Positions 1-6,089 of a stretch of DNA of 14,436 nucleotides are shown here, one piece after another (position 1 is the stretch's first letter; each line of letters begins with the position of its first letter). The stretch lies in NCBI GenBank assembly GCA_013815395.1, contig JACDGH010000038.1:1-14436 (forward strand). The letters are read 5' to 3'. A program made the position numbers and the translations under genes. The notes under the pieces are model-generated. The model had not been told where the DNA came from. It saw only the letters and a program-made list of their open reading frames with translations, and ran no database searches. The DNA comes from Parachlamydiaceae bacterium. GTDB taxonomy: Bacteria > Chlamydiota > Chlamydiia > Chlamydiales > Parachlamydiaceae.

Positions 1-1202
1 GACATGCGCAATGTGGCCATCAAGCATAATAATCCCCCAATTAGCATGACAATGATCGGGTTAAAATTATAGCAGAGTAAGCTGCCAATTGCCGGAACAA
101 AACAACCCCGCAATCCAATGCTCAAAACACTCAAACTGCTATAGCCTGAGCTGTCCTCATCTTTAGCAAACCTCGGTCCGGATAGGTGCCAGCTAAGCTC
201 GCTGCCGCCTTGCATCACGCCATATAATACATAGCCCCCATAAAGCCAATTTAAATCAAATTGAGCAGCTATCAGACAAAATGGAAAAATAAAGCACAGC
301 AGCGTAACATAGCTATTGAAGCGGTACATATCTACTTTGTTCATTAAGCGTGCCCACCAGGGTGAAGTCGCCGCAAAGCCTACACCTTTGCAAAGTGTTA
401 AGGCCACAGCTAATTCCGTGTATGACAAATGCAGTTTATCCATAAAGAATATGGGTAATGCCGGCTGCATAATGATTAGACCGGAACCCCCAAGCATAAA
501 TCCTAATTGAAAGCGGGCAAAGTCGGGACGTCGACAAATGAGTTCCCAGGCACTTTTCCAGGGTTTAATGAGCACTTGCTTAAAAGACAGAGGGAGCTGC
601 TTCAATCTCTCAGCTGAAGCTCTTTGGTCGATGAAAATGGGAATGCGCGACTTAAAAGCAATAGCACTCAAGGATATAAGGGCAGTAACTGGGAAAATCC
701 ATCTCCACGATTCCGTATAATCATCCATTAAACTTCCCAGCACAAATGGAATTATAGCCATGCCTATATAGCTGATAGCAGAGCCATATGCAAAGATGCG
801 TTCCCGGGAAATATCTGGAATATTTAATTTTAGCACTTCCATCCAAGCGGGTACAGTACCTCTTGCTAGAATCATGTAAAAGCCAAAAGAAGCAATAAAG
901 AACCAGGTATTATGGACGAAGGGAAAAAAGAAAAAGGGTAAATGAGCTAAAATTCTGCCTAAAATAAGATTGGTAATCAAGCGATCTTTTCGCTTTTCAA
1001 TCAAAGCACTCCAATATAAAGCAATGAGTGAGACGGCTGGCTTTAACACAATGATCACAGTGATTTGAAAAGGAGTGGCATTTAAGTCTTTGTAAAGAAT
1101 AAAGGGAAGCATATTAAATATCGCCCAAAAGGGGGTATTTAAAATACTTGTCCACATAAATGCAGCACGTGTCAAAGACTCTTTTTCCGCGCTCTGGTTC
1201 AT
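1..1202 (-). CDS. Major facilitator superfamily-type membrane transporter, 3' end outside the window
   Basis: I translated 400 codons without a stop from an ATG at 1202 down to the window edge, so the C-terminus is missing but probably short. The protein is strongly hydrophobic with about 10-12 predicted membrane helices, for example residues 16-37, 45-66, 79-95, 99-115, 140-158, 167-184, 232-252, 295-313 and 364-394. A charged loop, IEKRKDR (68-74), follows the second helix where MFS proteins carry their basic A-motif. A long hydrophilic stretch (about 190-228) separates the two six-helix halves. An AGGTAGGG Shine-Dalgarno-like run lies directly before the ATG. It is the last minus-strand gene here, 224 bp after oppF, and probably has its own promoter. 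The substrate cannot be told from the sequence. The MFS fold is fairly sure; it resembles uncharacterised MFS proteins rather than the chlamydial ATP/ADP translocases. Confidence 0.85.
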   Translation of the reverse strand, partial: MNQSAEKESLTRAAFMWTSILNTPFWAIFNMLPFILYKDLNATPFQITVIIVLKPAVSLIALYWSALIEKRKDRLITNLILGRILAHLPFFFFPFVHNTWFFIASFGFYMILARGTVPAWMEVLKLNIPDISRERIFAYGSAISYIGMAIIPFVLGSLMDDYTESWRWIFPVTALISLSAIAFKSRIPIFIDQRASAERLKQLPLSFKQVLIKPWKSAWELICRRPDFARFQLGFMLGGSGLIIMQPALPIFFMDKLHLSYTELAVALTLCKGVGFAATSPWWARLMNKVDMYRFNSYVTLLCFIFPFCLIAAQFDLNWLYGGYVLYGVMQGGSELSWHLSGPRFAKDEDSSGYSSLSVLSIGLRGCFVPAIGSLLCYNFNPIIVMLIGGLLCLMATLRM

Positions 1203-1358
1203 CCCTACCTAAAGTAAATCACTAAATTAGAATTCTCACTCTTTCATTTCTTTACTTTTATCTATTTTCCCTATCCCCTGTAGCCCCGGAGGGACGATAT
1301 AAAACCTTTGCGTATTTAGCATAAAATGAATATATACAAAAAAAATATCATTATGTAA

Positions 1359-1392
1359 CTAACATTCTAACATTTTTCATTGCATTTTTCAT
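1359..1392. repeat. Two short tandem/direct repeats between oppF and the MFS gene
   Basis: CTAACATT occurs twice in direct tandem (1359-1366 and 1367-1374). It is followed by CATTTTTCAT occurring twice with a 2 bp spacer (1371-1380 and 1383-1392). They lie 35-70 bp beyond the oppF stop and about 160-190 bp upstream of the MFS start. They could be operator half-sites or chance in AT-rich DNA. No clear terminator hairpin follows oppF. Confidence 0.3.
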
Positions 1393-1426
1393 ACTTTTTT
1401 TTAAGAATTTGCGTCAAAGTGAATCT

Positions 1427-2416
1427 TTATAAAATGCAATGGTATTCGTGATCCTCTTTCCCAGAAACAGGATCGCGAATCATTTTTTTAGGCGGAATTT
1501 CAGCACAAATTGGCTGAGCAAAAGGACATCGTGTGCGGAAAGGGCATCCAGAAGGGGGGTGAGCAGCTGATGGAATTTCGCCTTTTAAAAGGATACGCGA
1601 CTTTATTTCTTGGGGATGCCTTTTGGGGATGGCGGAAAGCAGGGCTTGGGTATAAGGATGTTTTGGATTGTTAAAGATAGCATCCACCGAGCCTTGTTCC
1701 ATTACCTTGCCGAGATAAAGAACGATGACGCGATCACATAAATGTCGGACAATGGACAAGTCATGTGAGATGAAAAGATAGCTAAGATTGAGATTATCCT
1801 TTAATTCTTGCAATAGATTAAGGATTTGCGCTTGAACTGACACGTCTAATGCAGAGACTGCTTCGTCGCAAACAATTAGTTTTGGTCTCAAGGCTATGGC
1901 GCGTCCAATGCAAATACGCTGCTGCTGTCCTCCTGAAAATTGATGCGGATAGCGTTGCGCAATGTCCATGGGCATTCCTACCTGTAATAGTACCTGCTCA
2001 ACTAAATCTTGTTCTTCGATCCGGTTTTTGGCAATTCCATGATAAAGCAAGCCTTCGCCAATGCTTTCACCGATAGTTTTTCTTGGGTTAAGCGATGCAA
2101 AGGGGTCTTGAAAGACAATTTGAGCTTCTTTGCGAAAACTTTTGAGCATTTGCCGATCAAAACTTAACACATTCTTGCCATCAAAAAAAATTTCTCCTGC
2201 TGTGGGTTCAATGAGTCTTAAAACGGTGCGTCCTAATGTACTTTTACCACAGCCGGTTTCCCCCACAATCCCCAGAACTTCACTTTGAGATAAGGTAAAA
2301 TCTATGCTGTCTAAAGCGCGGACATGCCCCACTATTTTTCTAAATAATCCGGAGATTATAGGAAAATACTTTTTTAAATCCCTAACTTGAAGTAGTGGTT
2401 TCGTGCTATCTTTCAA
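1427..2416 (-). CDS. oppF: Oligopeptide/dipeptide ABC transporter ATP-binding protein, OppF/DppF type
   Basis: This is one of the two cytoplasmic ATPase subunits that drive peptide import through an Opp/Dpp-type permease. All ABC motifs are present in 329 aa: Walker A GETGCGKST (52-60), Q-loop Q103 in VFQDP, signature FSGGQQQR (160-167), Walker B LIVCDE (180-185), D-loop SALD and H-loop H218. The C-terminal oligopeptide-transporter extension has Cys291, Cys297, Cys304 and Cys327, the pattern that in DppD/DppF-type subunits is linked to an iron-sulfur cluster. The start is TTG at 2414-2416, directly after the oppD stop; GAGGAA inside the oppD end supplies the Shine-Dalgarno. Length and motifs are normal for the family. 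OppF versus DppF cannot be separated from the sequence alone, and no permease genes are visible nearby. Confidence 0.93.
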   Translation of the reverse strand: MKDSTKPLLQVRDLKKYFPIISGLFRKIVGHVRALDSIDFTLSQSEVLGIVGETGCGKSTLGRTVLRLIEPTAGEIFFDGKNVLSFDRQMLKSFRKEAQIVFQDPFASLNPRKTIGESIGEGLLYHGIAKNRIEEQDLVEQVLLQVGMPMDIAQRYPHQFSGGQQQRICIGRAIALRPKLIVCDEAVSALDVSVQAQILNLLQELKDNLNLSYLFISHDLSIVRHLCDRVIVLYLGKVMEQGSVDAIFNNPKHPYTQALLSAIPKRHPQEIKSRILLKGEIPSAAHPPSGCPFRTRCPFAQPICAEIPPKKMIRDPVSGKEDHEYHCIL

Positions 2417-3430
2417 TTAATTCCTCATAGCTAATTTTAAAGCGCTTTCTTCGCTTCCGTCATATAGCCAGCATTTAACTTCATGGTCATTTTCCTTCCC
2501 AATAGAAAAAATTGGTGTCTCACCGTGGCGGCAACGTTCCATCACATATGGACAACGAGGATGAAAACGGCAACCTTTAGGAGGATGGGTCATGGAGGGT
2601 ACTGAGCCTTTGATCGGATGAAGTGATCCCTTGGGAACCTTGAGATCCGGTCTAGAGGCAAATAAACCCTGTGTATAAGGATGGGCTTTATGGTCGAAAA
2701 TTTCCACGGCCTCTCCACGCTCGATAGCTTGAGCTGCGTACATGACAATAACCTCATTGGCCATTTCTGCCACCACCCCCATATCATGGGTAATGAGTAA
2801 TACAGCCATTCCCTTTCTTTCCTGTAGCTCGCGGATTAAATCAAGGACTTGTGCTTGAATGGTTACATCTAATGCGGTCGTGGGTTCATCGGCAATTAAT
2901 ATATCCGGCTCGCACATTAGGGCCATGGCAATCATCACTCGCTGCCGCATCCCTCCCGAAATTTGATGAGGATAATCGTTAAAGCGTTCTAGAGGAGCAG
3001 GGATGCCTACTTCTTGCAAAGCTTTAAGGCAACATTCTATAGCTTCTTCGCCATAAAGTTGAAGATGAAGTTCGGCCACTTCCATAAGTTGGTTGCCAAT
3101 CGTATACACAGGATTTAAAGCTGAGGCGGGATCTTGAAAGATCATAGCAATGCGGCTGCCGCGGATTTGGCGCATTTCTTTTTCGGATAAGTCTAATAAA
3201 TTTTTACCTTTAAAAATAACTTTGCCCGTTGAAGGCAGGGCTGCCGGTTGCGGTAATATACGCATTAAGGATAAAGCAGTCATAGTTTTGCCACAGCCAG
3301 ACTCTCCCACTAAAGCGACGGTTTGGCCGCGATATAAATTTAAGGAGAAGTGGTCTACAAGTGTCACAGCACGACCTTCGAGTTGTAAACTGGTACAAAG
3401 GTCTTTAACTTGCAAAATAGGTTCGTTCAT
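2417..3430 (-). CDS. oppD: Oligopeptide/dipeptide ABC transporter ATP-binding protein, OppD/DppD type
   Basis: This is the partner ATPase of the downstream OppF. Counting from the ATG at 3430 (337 aa) it has Walker A GESGCGKT (42-49), Q-loop Q99, signature ISGGMRQR (157-164), Walker B DILIADE (176-182) and H-loop H215. A C-terminal cysteine cluster (Cys287, 293, 300, 320) matches the oligopeptide-binding/iron-sulfur extension of this family. A GTG two codons upstream (3436) is an alternative start; neither has a strong Shine-Dalgarno, and I chose the ATG. Its TAA directly abuts the oppF TTG, so the two are co-transcribed and probably translationally coupled. The 18-bp-arm palindrome at 3462-3557 lies just upstream, between this gene and the secreted glycine-rich protein gene. 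The transport substrate, peptides by family, is inferred. Confidence 0.93.
   Translation of the reverse strand: MNEPILQVKDLCTSLQLEGRAVTLVDHFSLNLYRGQTVALVGESGCGKTMTALSLMRILPQPAALPSTGKVIFKGKNLLDLSEKEMRQIRGSRIAMIFQDPASALNPVYTIGNQLMEVAELHLQLYGEEAIECCLKALQEVGIPAPLERFNDYPHQISGGMRQRVMIAMALMCEPDILIADEPTTALDVTIQAQVLDLIRELQERKGMAVLLITHDMGVVAEMANEVIVMYAAQAIERGEAVEIFDHKAHPYTQGLFASRPDLKVPKGSLHPIKGSVPSMTHPPKGCRFHPRCPYVMERCRHGETPIFSIGKENDHEVKCWLYDGSEESALKLAMRN
2421..2426 (-). promoter_or_regulatory. Ribosome binding site for the TTG start of oppF
   Basis: GAGGAA on the minus strand sits inside the last codons of oppD, with 6 bp between GAGG and the TTG at 2416. It supports the TTG as the true start, since no ATG exists nearby in that frame. 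Confidence 0.6.
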
Positions 3431-3461
3431 TGTCACTTATTATAAGAAATTATAGAAAACA

Positions 3462-3557
3462 AGAAGTCAGAATCCGATGCCGACTGCCTATTTATATCTA
3501 TTGATTGAATTTGAATCATTAGATAAATTTGACAATCGACATCGGATTCTGACTTCT
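3462..3557. repeat. 96-bp imperfect palindrome (element A)
   Basis: Perfect 18-bp arms, AGAAGTCAGAATCCGATG (3462-3479) and its reverse complement (3540-3557), bound the element. Homology continues inward for 6 further bp with two C/T differences, and weaker pairing (TATCTA...TAGATA) approaches the centre, so the whole could fold as a long hairpin. It starts 15 bp past the stop of the glycine-rich protein gene and ends about 30 bp before oppD. On the minus strand it is followed by TTGTTTTC, a poor U-tract, so it could act as a terminator or RNA processing/stability signal. The alternative is a small non-autonomous repeat (MITE-like or REP-like). No clear target-site duplication was found. Confidence 0.8.
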
Positions 3558-3571
3558 GCTGTAGATTTTAG

Positions 3572-4045
3572 CTATTGCGGGTAGACATAATAACTATTGC
3601 TGTAAGATGAGCTAGGATAATATCCATTGTACCCATTATTGTAATAAGAAGAGTCATAGGGATAACTATAATTGTTATAGTAGCCATAACCTGGAGCCAC
3701 GATCACTCCTCCGCCCCATCCATTATTCCAGCCGCCATCATTATCCCAACCATGGTGGCCTTCCCATCCTTCATGGCGCCCTTCTCCACGACCTCCGTCA
3801 TCCCAATTTCCACGTCCGCCGCCTCCGCCCCAATCGCCACGTCCACCACCACCACCCATGCTTTCACGTCCACCGCCGCCACCACCCATGCTTTGACGGC
3901 CGCCCCCGCCTCCTCCACGCCCTTCCCCACCGCGAGCAACCAATTTGTCGGTTTCTCCAGGTGAAGCTGCGCTTAGTTGACTAGTTGACGCCAATGCCAT
4001 CAAAGTTAAACAGGATAAAAAAGTGAGACGTCTAGTGATATTCAT
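3572..4045 (-). CDS. Secreted glycine/tyrosine-rich low-complexity protein
   Basis: I do not recognise this 157-aa protein as a named family. Residues 1-26 are a Sec signal peptide: basic MNITRR, a hydrophobic core, then cleavage probably after LSA (24-26). The Cys at 12 does not fit a lipobox. Residues 39-112 are glycine-rich with repeated blocks of five or six Gly separated by RQSM, RESM, RGDW and RGNW, followed by a Trp/His/Asp-rich stretch (84-110). After GVIVAP (113-118) the tail (120-157) contains 15 tyrosines with Asn/Ser/Pro. Such composition is typical of surface-exposed, adhesive or scaffold proteins, but the function here is inference. The ATG at 4045 was chosen because AGAGGTAGGA precedes it and the signal peptide begins there; in-frame sequence extends upstream to 4108 but is not signal-like. 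It lies between ftsY and oppD on the same strand. Confidence 0.75.
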   Translation of the reverse strand: MNITRRLTFLSCLTLMALASTSQLSAASPGETDKLVARGGEGRGGGGGGRQSMGGGGGGRESMGGGGGRGDWGGGGGRGNWDDGGRGEGRHEGWEGHHGWDNDGGWNNGWGGGVIVAPGYGYYNNYSYPYDSSYYNNGYNGYYPSSSYSNSYYVYPQ

Positions 4046-4048
4046 AAT

Positions 4049-4058
4049 TCCTACCTCT
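4049..4058 (-). promoter_or_regulatory. Ribosome binding site deciding the start of the Gly/Tyr-rich protein
   Basis: AGAGGTAGGA on the minus strand, with GAGG 8 bp and AGGA 3 bp before the ATG at 4045. This favours the internal ATG over the longer open frame that begins at 4108. Confidence 0.6.
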
Positions 4059-4109
4059 TGTAAAAAATCAATTAGTAATAATTTCAACAAACTTGAACAA
4101 AATAGCACT

Positions 4110-4272
4110 GTAAAGCTATTACATACCCAGATACTAATTTCCTCTTACGTAAAATACAAGTATAAATTAAATATTTAATTACAATATACTTAAAAATTAG
4201 TAAGCCTACAAATTTATCAAACTACTTAAGTGTAAAACCTATATTGAGCATCTGGGTACGAAATTGCCTTAC
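4110..4272. repeat. 163-bp inverted-repeat element (element B)
   Basis: Left arm 4110-4135 and right arm 4247-4272 match in inverted orientation at 21 of 26 positions, with a perfect 9-bp core TACCCAGAT and outer GTAA. The interior is very AT-rich. It sits immediately upstream of the Gly/Tyr-rich gene leader. It could be a decayed non-autonomous element or a regulatory palindrome; the match level makes it less certain than the other two palindromes. Confidence 0.5.
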
Positions 4273-4686
4273 AGAAAAAACAAGGGGAATGAAATGACTT
4301 TAAGCGTCTTTGCCAAGTTCTTAAGAACTAATTTTTATGGATTTTTTTTTATTAGAAGTTAAAAGAGAATATGACCGTTGATTACTTTGTTAGGGCTTTC
4401 TCTAAAAGCTTCCAAATCCAACTCAAAGGCGGGCATTATTGATGCCCTAGACTGCCTATTGTCATTTCATTTAGTTAGTATTCAAACTTAATGTACTCAA
4501 TGTTAATTTAATTAAGCTGAGTATTTATAAGTTGCCTACTTAACCCCCCATATAACCTAATCAAGGGGCACTTGCTAGTGTCGCTTGCTTTATCTTGTGT
4601 CACAAGAAACAAATGCAAAGCCCTATATTCTTATAATAAAACTAGTGGAATATTATGTCAAATTATTATTTTATATTATTTATTTT

Positions 4687-5613
4687 CTATTCAAGCAAGG
4701 CATCTACAAAAACCTTAAGGTCAAAGGGTTGCAGATCTTCCAACCCCTCACCAACTCCAATAAATTTGACAGGTATACCCAGCTGCTTTTGAATAGCTAA
4801 CACAATTCCGCCCTTGGCAGAGCCATCAAGTTTTGTAAGAATTAAGCCTGTGATAGGCGTAAATTTATGAAAAGTCTTTGCCTGGTCGATAGCGTTTTGC
4901 CCTGTGGTGGCATCTAGAACAAGGAGCGTTTCATGCGGAGCAGAAGGGATGATTTTACTGCATGAACGTCTGATTTTTTCCAATTCCTGCATTAAAGGAA
5001 TTTTTGTGTGCAAGCGCCCTGCAGTGTCGATAATGACCACGTCGGCCCCGCGTGCTTTGCCAGCCGTGACCGCATCAAAGGTGACAGCGGCAGGATCGCT
5101 TTTGGAATGCCCTTTGACAATATCTATTTCTAATCTTTCTGCCCAGATCGTCAGTTGTTCCACAGCGGCTGCACGAAAAGTGTCGGCCGCTGCTATTAAA
5201 ACTTTTTTACCTTCAGCTTGATAACGGCGCGCTAATTTTGCTACGGAAGTTGTTTTCCCGTTCCCATTGACACCAATGACTAGGATGATATGAGGAGCTA
5301 GTATTTGTAACTGGGTAGTATCTGTAAAATTGTGATTTATACCTTTGAGGATTTCATCGCGAATTTTTTGGATGAGCTCTTCGCTTTTAAGAGAGGGGTC
5401 TTGCTTTAGACTTTCGCGTACTTTGCCTGTTAATTCTTGGGCATATTGCACACCAAGATCGGCTTCGTATAACAGCTGTTCCAATTTTTCAAGAGTCTCT
5501 TCGTTAATAGGTCCGCCAAAGAGGGAGCGCAACTTATTTCCAATGAGTGATCCTGTTTTGGCTAAGGCATTTTTGACACCAGCAAAGCTGGATTTAAGAA
5601 ATTTAAAGACCAT
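4687..5613 (-). CDS. ftsY: Signal recognition particle receptor FtsY (SRP GTPase)
   Basis: FtsY docks the SRP-ribosome complex at the inner membrane and hands nascent membrane proteins to SecYEG. The 308-aa protein is a compact NG-domain FtsY: N-domain helices (about 1-100), G1 loop GVNGNGKTT (114-122) with the NGNGKT form typical of FtsY rather than Ffh, G2-region DTFRAAA (144-150), G3 DTAGR (196-200), G4 TKLDG (260-264) and the closing GVGEGLEDLQPF (286-297). The acidic A domain of E. coli FtsY is absent; a short MVFKFLKSSF start is the likely membrane-contacting helix. AGAGAG precedes the ATG at 5613. It is transcribed away from sucC. Confidence 0.97.
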   Translation of the reverse strand: MVFKFLKSSFAGVKNALAKTGSLIGNKLRSLFGGPINEETLEKLEQLLYEADLGVQYAQELTGKVRESLKQDPSLKSEELIQKIRDEILKGINHNFTDTTQLQILAPHIILVIGVNGNGKTTSVAKLARRYQAEGKKVLIAAADTFRAAAVEQLTIWAERLEIDIVKGHSKSDPAAVTFDAVTAGKARGADVVIIDTAGRLHTKIPLMQELEKIRRSCSKIIPSAPHETLLVLDATTGQNAIDQAKTFHKFTPITGLILTKLDGSAKGGIVLAIQKQLGIPVKFIGVGEGLEDLQPFDLKVFVDALLE

Positions 5614-5669
5614 ATTCTCTCTTGAAGTGGGTTAATAAATAAAAGTAATAAAAGAAATGGGCCCCGTTA

Positions 5670-5955
5670 GAGAAGATTCAAAAGTAAATGGCTGGCTTGT
5701 TTCTGAATGCCGCTTTGATAAGTTTTTGAGATATACGCTGAGAAGCGGGGGAACGCAGAGACGTAGAGAAGTAAAATTTGATTATAAAAAGTTGCACGTG
5801 GATATTTATTGCTTTAATAACCACTTGTATAAATTACTCGTACCACTATTTTGCTTCTCTGCGTCCCCGCGTCTCTCTGCGTTTCCGTTAAACCTTTAAA
5901 CATCTATATGCGGCCCTTGAGAAACAAGCCAGCCGTTTACTTTTGCAATTGTCTC
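5670..5955. repeat. ~286-bp nested inverted repeat (element C) between ftsY and sucC
   Basis: Outer arms 5679-5704 and 5920-5945 match in inverted orientation at 25 of 26 positions (core GGCTGGCTTGTTTCT). Similarity extends outward to about 5670 and 5955 (GAGA..ATT) and inward through GCCGC. Inner arms at about 5745-5776 and 5849-5884 share GCGGGG, AACGCAGAGA and AGAGAAG-YAAAAT in inverted orientation, with indels. The left and right halves therefore look like two diverged copies of one ~100-bp sequence, head to head. Open frames through it (for example 5657-5899) appear to be by-products. It is probably a degenerate MITE-like or other non-autonomous repeat; it lacks any transposase. Confidence 0.8.
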
Positions 5956-6031
5956 GGTAGGAACTAATTTTTTTGGTATCATAGCAAAATTTACAAATTT
6001 TTGCTACCGATTACTCCTTGATAAAGAACTG

Positions 6032-6060
6032 TTGCTGCTAAATGTAAGATCTTTTATGGT
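6032..6060 (+). promoter_or_regulatory. Possible sigma-70-type promoter of sucC
   Basis: TTGCTG (6032-6037), a 17-bp spacer and TATGGT (6055-6060) would start transcription near 6067, about 23 bases before the sucC ATG. AAAGGA at 6075-6080 is the ribosome binding site, 9 bp from the ATG. The box matches are only 3/6 and 4/6, so this is a candidate only. Confidence 0.3.
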
Positions 6061-6089
6061 CGCTTTTATTAGACAAAGGATAATAAATA

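Larger units (their letters stand above)
4046..4686. other. 641-bp gene-free spacer between ftsY and the Gly/Tyr-rich gene
   Basis: No convincing protein gene is seen. Contents are the leader of the Gly/Tyr-rich gene (4046-4110), the inverted-repeat element B (4110-4272), a perfect 14-bp palindrome AGTTCTTAAGAACT (4316-4329) followed by T-rich DNA up to about 4350, a small hairpin GGGCAT-TATTG-ATGCCC (4431-4447), and a 20-bp stretch resembling part of element A (4441-4460). A 22-codon open frame (4294-4362, plus strand) has AAGGGG 6 bp before its ATG but no other support. The remainder is AT-rich. No clear intrinsic terminator of ftsY is visible. Confidence 0.6.
5614..6089. other. 476-bp divergent spacer between ftsY and sucC
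   Basis: It holds element C, then an AT-rich stretch with an inverted repeat AGCAAAA...TTTTGCT (5983-6005) and the sucC promoter region. No RNA gene or additional protein gene was found. The ftsY promoter must lie in or beside 5614-5670, but I could not fix its boxes. Confidence 0.55.

Noticed and set aside
316..720. Two plus-strand frames at the left end
   Set aside because: Both are antisense to the continuous 400-codon MFS transporter frame, which has hydrophobic segments throughout.
1274..1296. GC-rich patch (CCCCTGTAGCCCCGGAGGG) upstream of the MFS gene
   Set aside because: Only short, imperfect self-complementarity and no second copy in the window; not enough to call a repeat or regulatory hairpin.
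3752..3964. Thr/Ala-rich plus-strand frame opposite the Gly/Tyr-rich gene
   Set aside because: It is the antisense of the GGN-repeat codons, which leaves several frames open; the minus-strand frame has the signal peptide and the ribosome binding site.
4585..4800. 71-codon plus-strand frame overlapping the 3' end of ftsY
   Set aside because: More than half is antisense to conserved FtsY codons, and there is no supporting start signal or homology.
5657..5899. 80-codon plus-strand open frame between ftsY and sucC
   Set aside because: It lies almost wholly inside the inverted repeat element C, has no ribosome binding site, and its product has no recognisable domain.
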